A stretch of 64,000 nt of DNA from contig NZ_AUHS01000014.1 of NCBI RefSeq assembly GCF_000423305.1, positions 105,830 through 169,829 of the forward strand, read 5' to 3'. This document shows, one piece after another, positions 45,593-55,009 of this stretch; position 1 is the first letter of the stretch; each line of letters opens with the position of its first letter. This DNA comes from Legionella moravica DSM 19234. Its GTDB lineage: Bacteria > Pseudomonadota > Gammaproteobacteria > Legionellales > Legionellaceae. Position numbers and translations under genes: made by a program. A model generated the notes under the pieces. That model was not told the DNA's origin and did not search any database. It saw nothing but the letters and a program-made list of their open reading frames with translations.

Positions 45593-46156
45593 ATGGCTAA
45601 TTCGAATGACGTTTATCAACCAATAGTCGGTGAATTAAAGCGCAACTGGGGTTGGATTTTAGGGCTCGGAATACTCTTTCTCTTTCTGGGCTGTATCGGT
45701 CTGGGCATGGTAGTTGGTTTAACACTGGTTAGCATGTATTTTTTTGGCGCATTACTAATCGTCTCCGGTATCACTCATGTTATTGATGTATTTAAACATA
45801 AAGAATGGAAAGGGATCATCTGGCAAGCCCTGATTGCTGTGCTCTACATTGCAGCAGGATGCCTGGTATTTTATGACCCATTCCTGGCATCAACATTAAT
45901 AACAGGAATTTTAGCCTCTGTACTCATCGTCATTGGATTTACCCGAATTATAATGGCTTTAGTGTTGCGGGATTCCAAAGGATGGGGTTGGTTATTATTA
46001 GCAGGTATCACTGCAATTATTTTAGGGGTTCTGATATTAGCGCAATGGCCTATTAGCGGCTTATGGGTAATTGGGCTGTTTATTGCCATCGAAATGATAG
46101 TCAATGGCTGGACCTACATCTTTATTGCTCTATCTTTACGTTCATCACAGTCTTAA
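45593..46156 (+). CDS. hdeD: HdeD-family membrane protein in the lqs cluster
   Basis: 187 residues with six short hydrophobic segments, the standard HdeD pattern with the motif YFFGALLIVSGITHVIDVFK and later SVLIVIGFTRIIMALVLRDS. In L. pneumophila an hdeD homologue lies between lqsR and lqsS, so position supports the name. HdeD proteins are linked to acid resistance in E. coli; the role in quorum sensing is unclear. AAGGAT precedes the ATG. Confidence 0.9.
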   Translation: MANSNDVYQPIVGELKRNWGWILGLGILFLFLGCIGLGMVVGLTLVSMYFFGALLIVSGITHVIDVFKHKEWKGIIWQALIAVLYIAAGCLVFYDPFLASTLITGILASVLIVIGFTRIIMALVLRDSKGWGWLLLAGITAIILGVLILAQWPISGLWVIGLFIAIEMIVNGWTYIFIALSLRSSQS

Positions 46157-46365
46157 AATCAGTGCAAGACGGTTCATTTTAATAACGGCGTCGTTCTAGT
46201 TCAATCAGCAATAACGCCGTTACTTCCCAAGCATACACAAGTAACGTGATAATACCCGTGCAAATGGTCTATTAAAGATTGTCCTTGGTTCAGCTGAAGC
46301 CAACAATGCACTTTTATGGCATTTCCAGGCACAGGTAGTCCACCCTGCCAAAATTTCTATACCCC

Positions 46366-46818
46366 CTATTCACGCGCAGTAATGTAGATATTCAAAACAT
46401 TCTGGGGCAAAGGTTCTGAGCATAAAAAAGGATCGGGCTTATCCTTATCAATTCTCTTGCATATTATTGGTCCGCCAAAATATCCAGTACCGGGTATTTG
46501 GCTTCCCTGGATTTCAAGTTCCAATACACAAGACTGATTTGGTGCAAGCAAGAAAAAAGCATCAACGCAGTTCGTTGCACCCCCGCCAATCATACTAATA
46601 CCAGTCATGGGTACCATAATCAACGGACGGGATAGTTTAGTGTTATTGGTTACGATATAAGTTACATTCCCCGTACCATTAGCTGGAACCCTGACAATAT
46701 TGCCATTGGGAACTGAAGGAATAATAGAAAATTCAGGCGTAGATCCCGAGTACAAGAGATTCGAACAACACATAAAAAATATCAGATAGATTAAACAGGG
46801 TAATTTAGTGCCTTTCAT
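46366..46818 (-). CDS. small secreted/periplasmic protein between hdeD and lqsS
   Basis: 150 residues. A signal peptide (about residues 1-25) is followed by a beta-rich, Asn/Gly/Pro-rich domain with four or more cysteines (ATNCVDAFFLLAPNQSC, GGPIICKRIDK, FLCSEPLPQN) that could make two disulfides. The GGP...C and C-S-x-P phrases recur, as I recall, in a family of secreted Legionella proteins of unknown function. It lies 23 nt downstream of lqsS on the same strand and may share its transcript. Confidence 0.7.
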   Translation of the reverse strand: MKGTKLPCLIYLIFFMCCSNLLYSGSTPEFSIIPSVPNGNIVRVPANGTGNVTYIVTNNTKLSRPLIMVPMTGISMIGGGATNCVDAFFLLAPNQSCVLELEIQGSQIPGTGYFGGPIICKRIDKDKPDPFLCSEPLPQNVLNIYITARE

Positions 46819-46841
46819 TTTCTACTCCAGAATATTAAAAA

Positions 46842-48131
46842 TTAATCGATAATTGGAAAACTCAAGCTGAATAAAGCGTAATTTCCTTCTTCAGCGTCAC
46901 AAGTAATATTGCCCCCAAAACCATTCATCACCAATTTACAAAAAGACAGCCCAAGACCAGTCCCCATAAATGTCGTGGTATAGAAATGGTTAAACAAACG
47001 AGAAACTTGTTGGCTGGTCATTCCTTTTGCAGTGTCCTTAAAGTACAAATAATTGAATTTATCACCGTATTCGGTCCAAATTTGAATCTCTCCTCGTTGG
47101 GCGGTAGCAATCATATATAATGCATTTTTTATTAAATTAAATAAGACATGCTCCATGAGCAACTTCGAACCTTTAAATTGAAAATCTCCTTCCCAGGTAA
47201 TTAAAGTTCTCTCTCTTGGCGATAAAAAAGGATATCGAGAAATCGCTTCACTTAAACACTCGGCCATGGAACACGTTTCCATAATACAATTGTGTATTGT
47301 ATTCTCTCGACCCGCCTTAACCAACAACATATCAATAATTGTATTGGCGTAATCAATCTCACTGACAATGCGATCACTAACCCCTTCAAGTTGAAGCAGT
47401 CGGCGTTCTCTCAAGGGAGCAGGAATCAACTGATGCTCTTTTGCAAGTTGATAACCCTGAATCAATCCAGGTAAATATTGAACCAATGCCTGTGCACCGC
47501 TTTTAATTCCTAATAATGGGGTTCTCAACTCATGAGCAATCATTCCCGCAGCAGCAGCCATTCCAGCCAAACGCTGTTGCTGCAACATAGCAGTTTTATA
47601 ATTTAAAGTGGAGCCGGCTATTATGGTAAAGACAATCACTAAGGCCATTTCTATATGTTCCTCTCCGAAATAAATATGCGGAGAGAGCCAGTAGTATCCT
47701 ATTAACGCCATACCAACGCCCAAATTCAATAAGATGGTCAAGCTCAGTAAATCCACGAGCAATACTAACAAAAATACACTGCATAATAAGGACATTGCGG
47801 AAATAACGCTGGCTTGATTCATCAAAAAAAGAAAGGTAAAAAAGAACGGTAAGGTAAACAATAAGGTTAAAAACCAATACCAGGATAAATAATTCTTCCA
47901 TTGGGCAGGCCAATATGGAGTCAGCATTAACCCCAGACCTAACAGACTGCCAATAAGACGCAAGAGCATACTTTCATAAGGCTGAGGAAACCAATATGCC
48001 CAAATCAGGTAAAAAAAAGGAAACCCTAAAAAAGCTATGGCGCCAACAGCAACCAATTGATGAGCAGAATTGGAAAGACTCCGCTGCATGGACTCGTCTA
48101 AATGCTTTACAATGTTTTTAACTTGCCACAT
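46842..48131 (-). CDS. lqsS: LqsS, membrane sensor histidine kinase
   Basis: 429 residues. Six hydrophobic segments occupy residues 25-175. The phospho-acceptor is His200 in GMIAHELRTPLLGIKSGAQ, and the HATPase domain shows HVLFNLIKNALYMI (N-box), DTAKGMTSQQ (G1) and GTGLGLSFCKLVM (G2). LqsS perceives LAI-1 and signals to LqsR. H200 is the residue I recall as phosphorylated in L. pneumophila LqsS. Confidence 0.95.
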   Translation of the reverse strand: MWQVKNIVKHLDESMQRSLSNSAHQLVAVGAIAFLGFPFFYLIWAYWFPQPYESMLLRLIGSLLGLGLMLTPYWPAQWKNYLSWYWFLTLLFTLPFFFTFLFLMNQASVISAMSLLCSVFLLVLLVDLLSLTILLNLGVGMALIGYYWLSPHIYFGEEHIEMALVIVFTIIAGSTLNYKTAMLQQQRLAGMAAAAGMIAHELRTPLLGIKSGAQALVQYLPGLIQGYQLAKEHQLIPAPLRERRLLQLEGVSDRIVSEIDYANTIIDMLLVKAGRENTIHNCIMETCSMAECLSEAISRYPFLSPRERTLITWEGDFQFKGSKLLMEHVLFNLIKNALYMIATAQRGEIQIWTEYGDKFNYLYFKDTAKGMTSQQVSRLFNHFYTTTFMGTGLGLSFCKLVMNGFGGNITCDAEEGNYALFSLSFPIID

Positions 48132-48324
48132 TGTTTACTCCCTTCCCCTTTTTATAAAATGTGTTGAGCAACTCTCAATTGAACCCCAACATCACTTCTC
48201 AGAACATTGAAATTAAAAGGCTCAACTCACCCTATAATTCTGAGCTTGCCAAACGACATCCCCTTAGCAGAAAGAACGAATCAATGCTATTATCAGCGCT
48301 TATTTTACAAGCATCAGATAATCC

Positions 48325-49254
48325 ATGAAGCAAAAAACCATTCGCATCGCTACACGTCAAAGCCCTCTGGCACTATGGCAAGCAAACCATATCAGAGAAA
48401 CCCTTTTAATGAAATGGCCTTCTTTGACTATCGAATTACTGCCCATGGTAACCTCAGGCGACAAATTTCTTAAAGATAAATTATTAGTGGCTGGCGGAAA
48501 AGGGTTATTTGTTAAAGAACTTGAAGAGGCCTTGCTGGATAATAGAGCCGATTTTGCAGTTCACTCCACAAAGGATATGCCCGCAGAACTGCCCTCTGGG
48601 CTTAGTTTGACCGCAATTTGTAAACGACACAATCCTTATGATGCCCTGGTTAGCTCTCGGTTCTCCCAATGTGATGCTCTTCCTCTAAACGCTGTTGTAG
48701 GCACATCGAGTCTTAGGCGACAATCGCAATTACTGGCTTACAGACCCGATCTCCAAATTAAAACCCTGCGAGGAAACATCAACACCCGCCTCGCCAAACT
48801 CGAAGCGGGTGAATATGATGCCATTATCCTGGCAGCAGCGGGTCTAGAGCGGATGGGACTGGAGCACTCCATTACAGAACTGCTGTCCGACGACATGATG
48901 TTACCCGCATGCGGTCAGGGCGCATTGTGTATTGAAAGCCGTTCAGATGATCACGACATGCAAAACATCATCAGCGTTTTAAATGATCCACTTACCTCAC
49001 TGTGTGTTCAGACGGAGCGAACGGTAAATGCTCAACTCGGCGGTAATTGCCATGTTCCATTAGCTGTTTTTTGTAAACCGACCTCAAACACTCAACTCCT
49101 GTTGAAAGCAAAAGTTTTAAACCTGAATGGGTCTCAAATCATCTGCGATACTCAAACAGGAACGCTGGATCAGGCTCATCAATTAGCAATGCAATGCACC
49201 GAAAATCTCTTAAAGAACGGCGCGGCACAGTTACTGGAACGTATCGCTCCATGA
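48325..49254 (+). CDS. hemC: porphobilinogen deaminase (hydroxymethylbilane synthase)
   Basis: 309 residues. IRIATRQSPLALWQANHI, HSTKDMPAELPSGL, GTSSLRRQSQLLAYRPDL, RGNINTRLAKL and the dipyrromethane-cofactor cysteine in LGGNCHVPLAVF are present. It makes hydroxymethylbilane from porphobilinogen. It starts the plus-strand hemC-hemD-hemX-hemY operon; lqsS is divergent upstream, so the 193-bp gap holds both promoters. Confidence 0.97.
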   Translation: MKQKTIRIATRQSPLALWQANHIRETLLMKWPSLTIELLPMVTSGDKFLKDKLLVAGGKGLFVKELEEALLDNRADFAVHSTKDMPAELPSGLSLTAICKRHNPYDALVSSRFSQCDALPLNAVVGTSSLRRQSQLLAYRPDLQIKTLRGNINTRLAKLEAGEYDAIILAAAGLERMGLEHSITELLSDDMMLPACGQGALCIESRSDDHDMQNIISVLNDPLTSLCVQTERTVNAQLGGNCHVPLAVFCKPTSNTQLLLKAKVLNLNGSQIICDTQTGTLDQAHQLAMQCTENLLKNGAAQLLERIAP

Positions 49255-50021
49255 GTCAGTCATTGCATGGGCTGCGTGTTTTGAATACACGTCCCAAAGA
49301 ACAAGCTAAAACCCTTAACAGCGCAATCACTGAAGCCGGTGGAATCGCCATACCATGCCCTACTCTGGAAATAGTTGCAACGGAACAGGAATGGATAAAC
49401 TCATTACCCGATTTAAATAAAGTACATCATGCTCTCTTTATCAGCGCTAACGCAGTACAATATTGTTTTACTCAACTCGCACGTCATAATATAGTGTGGC
49501 CAGAGCATATTAATGTCATCGCAATTGGTCATGGGAGTGCAAAAGAATTAAGCAAATTTCATATTGAAGTCAAAGAGATTCCTGATGTTCCCGATAGCGA
49601 ACATTTATTAGCACTCAACAGTCTGCAACAATTAAAAAATCAAACCGTGCTATTATTTAAGGGAGTAGGAGGCAGGCAACTCATTGAACAAAGCCTATTG
49701 GAAAAGGGAGCCAATCTATTCAGCCTGGAAGTGTACCAACGAGTAATGCCCGAAGTGAATCATCAACTGATCAATTCATTATGGCGTGAAGATTTGGTGG
49801 ATATTATACTGTTAACAAGTGAACAGTCCATGCATAACCTTTTTAACATGTTCTGCAAGGACGCTCATTACTGGCTGAAAAATAAACCCTTTATTGTTCT
49901 AAGTGAACGACTTGCTCATTCAGCTGCTTTAAATGGTATTACGAAAACTATAATAAGTCATCCAGACAGGATGATGAATGCATTGTTTGATTATTATCAA
50001 GGATTAATCCATGACCAATAG
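49251..50021 (+). CDS. hemD: uroporphyrinogen-III synthase
   Basis: 256 residues from the ATG at 49251, which overlaps the hemC stop as ATGA. VLNTRPKEQAKTLNSAI and the HALFISANAVQYCF segment are typical; the family is otherwise poorly conserved. A C-terminal segment VDIILLTSEQSMHNLF is the matching second-domain motif. It closes hydroxymethylbilane to uroporphyrinogen III. Confidence 0.94.
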   Translation: MSQSLHGLRVLNTRPKEQAKTLNSAITEAGGIAIPCPTLEIVATEQEWINSLPDLNKVHHALFISANAVQYCFTQLARHNIVWPEHINVIAIGHGSAKELSKFHIEVKEIPDVPDSEHLLALNSLQQLKNQTVLLFKGVGGRQLIEQSLLEKGANLFSLEVYQRVMPEVNHQLINSLWREDLVDIILLTSEQSMHNLFNMFCKDAHYWLKNKPFIVLSERLAHSAALNGITKTIISHPDRMMNALFDYYQGLIHDQ

Positions 50022-51141
50022 CAATGAAAACGAAAAAAAAGAAACAACTCAAGTACACCATGAGGCAGACCGTACCCAGGATAATCCAGTACAAGAACTC
50101 AATCATCGTCCTTGCAATAAAAACAATACCTTACTCGCAAAAGCTGCGCTAATTCTAGCCATTACAGCAATAGCCTTTAATCTTTATAACACTCAGACCA
50201 ATAAAAAATTACAATCGCATTTAGCCGATGAAAATAAAACCCTGATGGCTCAGGTTGAGGACTTGGGGCAAAATCAATCCAACATTCAGGATCAATTGAC
50301 TGAGAAAGAAAATAAAATACGAGAACAGCAACGCGAACTGCAAAGCCGAATCGATAGTTTAAATAAAGAGCTTCAAGTTGCCATGCAACAACGCCTGTAT
50401 CAAAATCAAGACTGGCTTCTTCTCAAAGCACGTTATTATCTCGAATTAGCGCAAATCAATACGCATTGGAGTGACAATTTCAATGCGTCAATTTCGCTGC
50501 TTCAGCAAGCCGATAAATTGCTAAGTCAATTAAACGCTCCTCAGATTTTTGAAATTCGGCAAATAATCGCTAAAGAGATTGCTCAGTTAAAAGCGATGCC
50601 ACCTATTGATATTCCAGGATTACTAAGCCAGCTGGATGCAGCACAACTCAGTGTGAGCAATCTGACCATTCAATCACCCCTCGAAAAAAATAATGTAACA
50701 GGTCAGACAGAACTCCCTCAATCATCAAACGCCTCAACCTGGAAATCACGTTTAAAAGACAATCTCAAATTGTTAGAACAACTGGTCATTGTCCGCCGTA
50801 CTGATGAACAGATCAAACCTCTGATGTCCCCCTTATTCGAATCTGCATTAAAAGAGAGCATCAGACTGAATCTCCAGGAAGCACAGTGGGCAATACTGAA
50901 TAATAATACCGAGGTTTATCAATTATCGCTGAAACAAGCCAGTAGTAACATCAAAAGAATATTTGATGAGCAAGCACCCGAAACGCTGGCCTTGCTAAAA
51001 CAAATAAGCGAATTACAAAACATCAAACTAATTCAGGAAAAACCCGTAACAGGCTCAGCCCTGCCGCAACTGAATCAAATCATTGAGCAAATTGAACAGC
51101 AGGACAATAATGTAAATAAAAGCGAGAAGGGAGCGAACTGA
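50011..51141 (+). CDS. hemX: HemX-like membrane protein
   Basis: 376 residues. An N-terminal polar part, one membrane segment at about residues 44-62 (LAKAALILAITAIAFNLY), a coiled coil (about 65-135) and a helical C-terminal domain make the HemX_2 pattern of gammaproteobacteria. It lacks a methyltransferase domain. It overlaps hemD by 11 nt. Its function in heme synthesis is not established. Confidence 0.88.
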   Translation: MTNSNENEKKETTQVHHEADRTQDNPVQELNHRPCNKNNTLLAKAALILAITAIAFNLYNTQTNKKLQSHLADENKTLMAQVEDLGQNQSNIQDQLTEKENKIREQQRELQSRIDSLNKELQVAMQQRLYQNQDWLLLKARYYLELAQINTHWSDNFNASISLLQQADKLLSQLNAPQIFEIRQIIAKEIAQLKAMPPIDIPGLLSQLDAAQLSVSNLTIQSPLEKNNVTGQTELPQSSNASTWKSRLKDNLKLLEQLVIVRRTDEQIKPLMSPLFESALKESIRLNLQEAQWAILNNNTEVYQLSLKQASSNIKRIFDEQAPETLALLKQISELQNIKLIQEKPVTGSALPQLNQIIEQIEQQDNNVNKSEKGAN

Positions 51142-51143
51142 TA

Positions 51144-52325
51144 ATGATACGAATTCTCGTTGCATTTTTAATCTTATTAGGTTCGGTATATCTGGGAATT
51201 CAGCTCAATTACGATCCGGGCTATGTATTAATCGCAATTAATCACTGGACTATCGAAACCACATTATGGGTCATGCTATTCGGCCTGCTTTTCCTGTTTA
51301 TGGTACTGCATATTGTTTTACAATTGTGTCATAAAATTGCTAAAACCCCTGGAGCCCTTGGTAAATGGAATTCCCGACGGTTGGCGCAAAAGGCTCAAGC
51401 GACCACTCGAAAAGGATTAATTGAATACAGTGAAGGCTATTGGCAAAAAGCAAAAAACCATTTAATCCAGGCATTACCCAATACAGATACCCCTTTGCTG
51501 AATTACCTGACAGCGGCGCGTGCCGCGCAAAAAATGGGCGACAGTCAATTACGAGACCATTATTTACGTGAAGCACAACAATCCATGCCAGAGGCTAAAA
51601 TTGCAGTGGAATTAACCCAGGCGCAACTTCAGCTTGCAAACCATCAATGGGAACAGGCATTAGCCACTTTAAGACATTTACAAGATTTAGCGCCACGACA
51701 TCCCTATGTTTTAAAATTATTGATGAATCTTTATGAAGAAGTTCGTGATTGGCCGCAATTAATAGCCCTATTACCCGATTTAAAAAAGCATCATGTGATT
51801 TCTGATAGTGCTTTTGAACAATTACAAAAAAATACTTATCAGCGAGCCATCATTGATTTAACCAAGCAACATCAATCTGAGGCAATAACCAATCTTTTTA
51901 ATTCACTCCCCAAATCCTTAACGTACAATTCTGATATAGTCTCAGAATACGTTCGTTACTTAAATCAAAAGCAAGAATATGCTCAAGCAGAAGCATTATT
52001 AAGGCGTTGTCTGCGCAAAGAAATGGATTCGCAACTCATAGAGCTCTATGGTTTATTTTACTGTGACGAACACCAATTATCCTTCGCTGAATCATTACTT
52101 AAAAAAAATCCCCATTCAGCCCCCTTGTATCTATGCCTGGGACGACTCAGCATAGCTCAACATTTATGGGGAAAAGCGAAACAATATTTAGAGCAATCCA
52201 TTGAGCTAAATCCTACGCCGCCCGCCTACAATGAACTGGGTAAACTGTATGAAAAACTAAACGACCCATTTATGGCATGTCAGAGTTTCAGGAAAGGATT
52301 GGAAATAGCGATAGACAAGTCTTGA
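51144..52325 (+). CDS. hemY: HemY-type TPR membrane protein
   Basis: 393 residues. Two N-terminal membrane segments (residues 1-20 and 38-62) with the family motif DPGYVLIAI between them, followed by TPR-like helices (LEQSIELNPTPPAYNELGKL). This is the gammaproteobacterial HemY, distinct from protoporphyrinogen oxidase. It follows hemX by 2 nt. Confidence 0.92.
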   Translation: MIRILVAFLILLGSVYLGIQLNYDPGYVLIAINHWTIETTLWVMLFGLLFLFMVLHIVLQLCHKIAKTPGALGKWNSRRLAQKAQATTRKGLIEYSEGYWQKAKNHLIQALPNTDTPLLNYLTAARAAQKMGDSQLRDHYLREAQQSMPEAKIAVELTQAQLQLANHQWEQALATLRHLQDLAPRHPYVLKLLMNLYEEVRDWPQLIALLPDLKKHHVISDSAFEQLQKNTYQRAIIDLTKQHQSEAITNLFNSLPKSLTYNSDIVSEYVRYLNQKQEYAQAEALLRRCLRKEMDSQLIELYGLFYCDEHQLSFAESLLKKNPHSAPLYLCLGRLSIAQHLWGKAKQYLEQSIELNPTPPAYNELGKLYEKLNDPFMACQSFRKGLEIAIDKS

Positions 52326-52496
52326 TGCAGCCCTCACTCAATTTGAATTAAGATTGAGACACTTAGGCTATGGTTGTTCAGACGCATCAACTGGCCAATA
52401 AGCAACGGCTATGTTATAACTAACCCATTGAGCTTAAAATCTGAGAAGTCTGTAAATTATTTTATGTCTTATCTATGGAGAAAATAAAGGTTTATC

Positions 52497-52673
52497 ATGG
52501 TAAAGAAATCAAAATGGCGTAACAGAACGTGGTTGTATTCAGGCATTATTTCTGGATTTTTATTAGGATTCTTTTATTTTGCTTTTGGGGTATATACTCA
52601 CTCACAAGGAAAAGTTCATTCAAATTTGAATCATCTAAACCCAGAACATGTTCATGCTGGAAGCACACAATGA
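52497..52673 (+). CDS. 58-residue single-pass membrane protein
   Basis: ATG to TGA with AAAGG about 7 nt upstream. The product has a basic N-terminus (MVKKSKWRNRTW), one hydrophobic segment (LYSGIISGFLLGFFYFAFGV) and a polar, His-rich tail. It overlaps the next tiny gene by 4 nt (ATGA). The layout is that of a real bitopic membrane protein. No family recognised. Confidence 0.7.
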   Translation: MVKKSKWRNRTWLYSGIISGFLLGFFYFAFGVYTHSQGKVHSNLNHLNPEHVHAGSTQ

Positions 52674-52786
52674 AACAGGAAAAAAAACTCACTTATATAG
52701 AAAAAGGCTTACAATACGTGCTTGGAATGTGCATTGGCACTGGTCTTTGGGCATTAACATTAATGATTTTGCTTATCCTTAATTGA
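52670..52786 (+). CDS. 38-residue membrane protein, coupled to the preceding one
   Basis: ATG at 52670 within the ATGA overlap, TGA-to-TAA frame of 39 codons. The product is MKQEKKLTYIEKGLQYVLGM followed by a hydrophobic helix ending LILN. Together with the upstream 58-residue protein it may form a two-part membrane complex. A longer frame through this sequence lacks a good start. Confidence 0.6.
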   Translation: MKQEKKLTYIEKGLQYVLGMCIGTGLWALTLMILLILN

Positions 52787-52850
52787 CTAAAAACCGATTC
52801 TTTGCCTATACCCATAAATTACTAGATTATTTTCAAATTCACTCAGCCCA

Positions 52851-53792
52851 TTAAATCCAGGTCATTGGTGAATGACAGGCATCATTACAATCCTTTTCTG
52901 TCTTTTCTGTCTGAATCGTCACATGTTGAATCCCGAATTGTTTTCTGAGCTGCGCGACCATTTCTGCTCTGGATTCGTCCGTTAAAATATCATCAGGCAT
53001 ATAAAGATGTACTGAAAGTGCATTTTCTTTAGTACTCATAGCCCAGATATGCAAATCATGAATACTCTGAACTCCAGGCCAGGAAATAAGGAACTCACTT
53101 ACCGCCGCCCAAGAAATCCCCCTGGGAACACCATCAATAATGAGCCTAAAGCTATCGGCAAATAATGACCAGGTTCCCTTAATTATCACCATGGCAATTA
53201 ATAAGCCCACAACAGGATCTATCCATAACCAACCAGTCCAATACAATAATGCAGCAGAAATAACCACACCAACAGAAACTAACGCATCATAAAATAGATG
53301 CAAATAAGCGCCTCGAATGTTGAGATCATCAGATCCGCGCAAAAATAATAGAGCCGTAGTACCATTTACAACAATTCCAATCCCTGCAACAACCATTACA
53401 GACACCGCTTGAATTTCCGTGGGAGAAAGTAATTTATACATTGCTTCTGTGGCGATTATGCCGCAAGTAAAAATTAATAAGCCTCCGTTGACTAATGCAG
53501 CCAATATGGACGTTTTCTTCAAACCATAAGTTGCTTTTTTGGTCGGTTTAAGACTCATCAAGCCAATAGCAATCCAAGCCAAAATCAAGCCAAGCACATC
53601 ACCTAAATTATGAAAGGCATCAGCTAATAAACTGGTTGAGTTGGCTACATAGGCATAGATAATCTGTAAAACCACAAAGACACTATTGGCAATAATCGCA
53701 ATTAGAAAGGACTTGTTGTAAGTGACCTCACCGTGATTATGACCATGGTGGTCATGATGATTATGTGATCCTTCTTGCGAATGTTTGCTCAT
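52851..53792 (-). CDS. cation diffusion facilitator (CzcD/ZitB-like) metal exporter
   Basis: 313 residues. A His-rich N-terminus (HNHHDHHGHNHG) precedes six membrane segments. TM2 has the metal-site motif LLADAFHNLGDVLGL and TM5 has HLFYDALVSVGVV, together giving a zinc/cadmium-type H-D/D-x3-D arrangement. A C-terminal cytoplasmic domain (about 215-300) shows SIHDLHIWAMSTKENALSVH. It probably exports Zn2+ or a related metal in exchange for protons. Confidence 0.94.
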   Translation of the reverse strand: MSKHSQEGSHNHHDHHGHNHGEVTYNKSFLIAIIANSVFVVLQIIYAYVANSTSLLADAFHNLGDVLGLILAWIAIGLMSLKPTKKATYGLKKTSILAALVNGGLLIFTCGIIATEAMYKLLSPTEIQAVSVMVVAGIGIVVNGTTALLFLRGSDDLNIRGAYLHLFYDALVSVGVVISAALLYWTGWLWIDPVVGLLIAMVIIKGTWSLFADSFRLIIDGVPRGISWAAVSEFLISWPGVQSIHDLHIWAMSTKENALSVHLYMPDDILTDESRAEMVAQLRKQFGIQHVTIQTEKTEKDCNDACHSPMTWI

Positions 53793-53806
53793 AATGCTCC
53801 TTGTGA

Positions 53807-54454
53807 TTACTGCTCGTCGGTATAATAATTGATCCCTATTTTAATTCTGTCACGAGTTTTTTGTTTTCGCCAGGCATTGGTGTCTCTTAAGGAGTAAACA
53901 CAACCACAATACTCCTGTTTATAAAATTCTTCCCGTTTAGCGATCGCATACATTCGTTCAGAACCACCATTTTTTCTCCAATTATAAGTCCAATATACCA
54001 AATCGGGATAATGGCTTGCTGCGCGAACGCCACAATCGTTAATTTGATTCATATCCTTCCAGCGCGAGATCCCTAATGAACTGCAGATAACCGGAAATCC
54101 GTTTTCATGAGCATATAAAGCGGTTCGTTCAAAACGCATATCAAAACACATGGTACATCGTTTACCGCGCTCTGGCTCCCACTCTAAGCCCTTGGCTCGC
54201 TCAAACCAATTGTCCTTATCATAATCAGCATCAATAAAAGGAATGTGATGTTTTTCCGCAAATTTTATATTTTCCTGTTTTCTAATTTCATATTCTTGCA
54301 CCGGATGAATATTGGGATTGTAAAAATAAATAGCGAATTCAATTTCAGAAAATACCAGTGCCTCCATTACCTCTCCGGAACAAGGGGCGCAGCACGAATG
54401 CAATAGTAATTTATTCGCTCCATTAGGTAATTCCAGTCGTTCTCTTTGTATCAT
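53807..54454 (-). CDS. queH: epoxyqueuosine reductase QueH
   Basis: 215 residues. [18 protein letters not shown] with the adjacent Cys-Cys, the later C-x2-C in [17 protein letters not shown] and the C-terminal [14 protein letters not shown] are the QueH (DUF208) signature. It catalyses the last step of queuosine formation, replacing QueG. Starts with ATG overlapping the orn stop by 4 nt. The queuosine gene tgt lies at 40.4 kb. Confidence 0.94.
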   Translation of the reverse strand: MIQRERLELPNGANKLLLHSCCAPCSGEVMEALVFSEIEFAIYFYNPNIHPVQEYEIRKQENIKFAEKHHIPFIDADYDKDNWFERAKGLEWEPERGKRCTMCFDMRFERTALYAHENGFPVICSSLGISRWKDMNQINDCGVRAASHYPDLVYWTYNWRKNGGSERMYAIAKREEFYKQEYCGCVYSLRDTNAWRKQKTRDRIKIGINYYTDEQ

Positions 54455-55008
54455 TTTGTTACTTCCGGCAAGTTGATGAAATGCTGACGATAATATGCTA
54501 GTTCATTAATTGAATCTTTAATATCATCCAAGGCAAGATGCTTGGATTCTTTAACAACTCCATTCAATAATTCAGGCCTCCAACGAATAGCCAATTCCTT
54601 TAAAGTGCTTACATCCAGATTTCGATAATGAAAAAAAGCAGCCAGCTCAGGCATGTATTTATATAAAAATCGTCTGTCCTGACAAATACTATTCCCACAC
54701 ATAGGTGATTTACCTTTATCCAGGTATTGTTTTAAAAAATCGATGGTCAATTGTTCTGCCTGGGCTTCACCAATATGACTTTCCAATACCCTTTTTACCA
54801 AACCAGACTGATTGTGTTGCCTTGTATTCCATGCATCCATTCCATCAATCAGGGCTTTGGGTTGAGACACAGCAATCACAGGACCTTCAGCTAAAATATT
54901 CAGGTGAGGATCTGTGACAATAGTTGCCATTTCAATAATTCTATCCTGCTCAGGATCCAATCCTGTCATTTCTAAATCTATCCATATTAAATTGTGATTA
55001 TTTTTCAT
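54451..55008 (-). CDS. orn: oligoribonuclease
   Basis: 185 residues. The DEDDh exonuclease motifs are present: [21 protein letters not shown], the [19 protein letters not shown] segment and [15 protein letters not shown] with the catalytic His/Asp. It degrades di- and short oligoribonucleotides, including pGpG from cyclic-di-GMP turnover. It lies 1 nt after cca and overlaps queH by 4 nt. Confidence 0.97.
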   Translation of the reverse strand: MKNNHNLIWIDLEMTGLDPEQDRIIEMATIVTDPHLNILAEGPVIAVSQPKALIDGMDAWNTRQHNQSGLVKRVLESHIGEAQAEQLTIDFLKQYLDKGKSPMCGNSICQDRRFLYKYMPELAAFFHYRNLDVSTLKELAIRWRPELLNGVVKESKHLALDDIKDSINELAYYRQHFINLPEVTK

Positions 55009-55009
55009 T

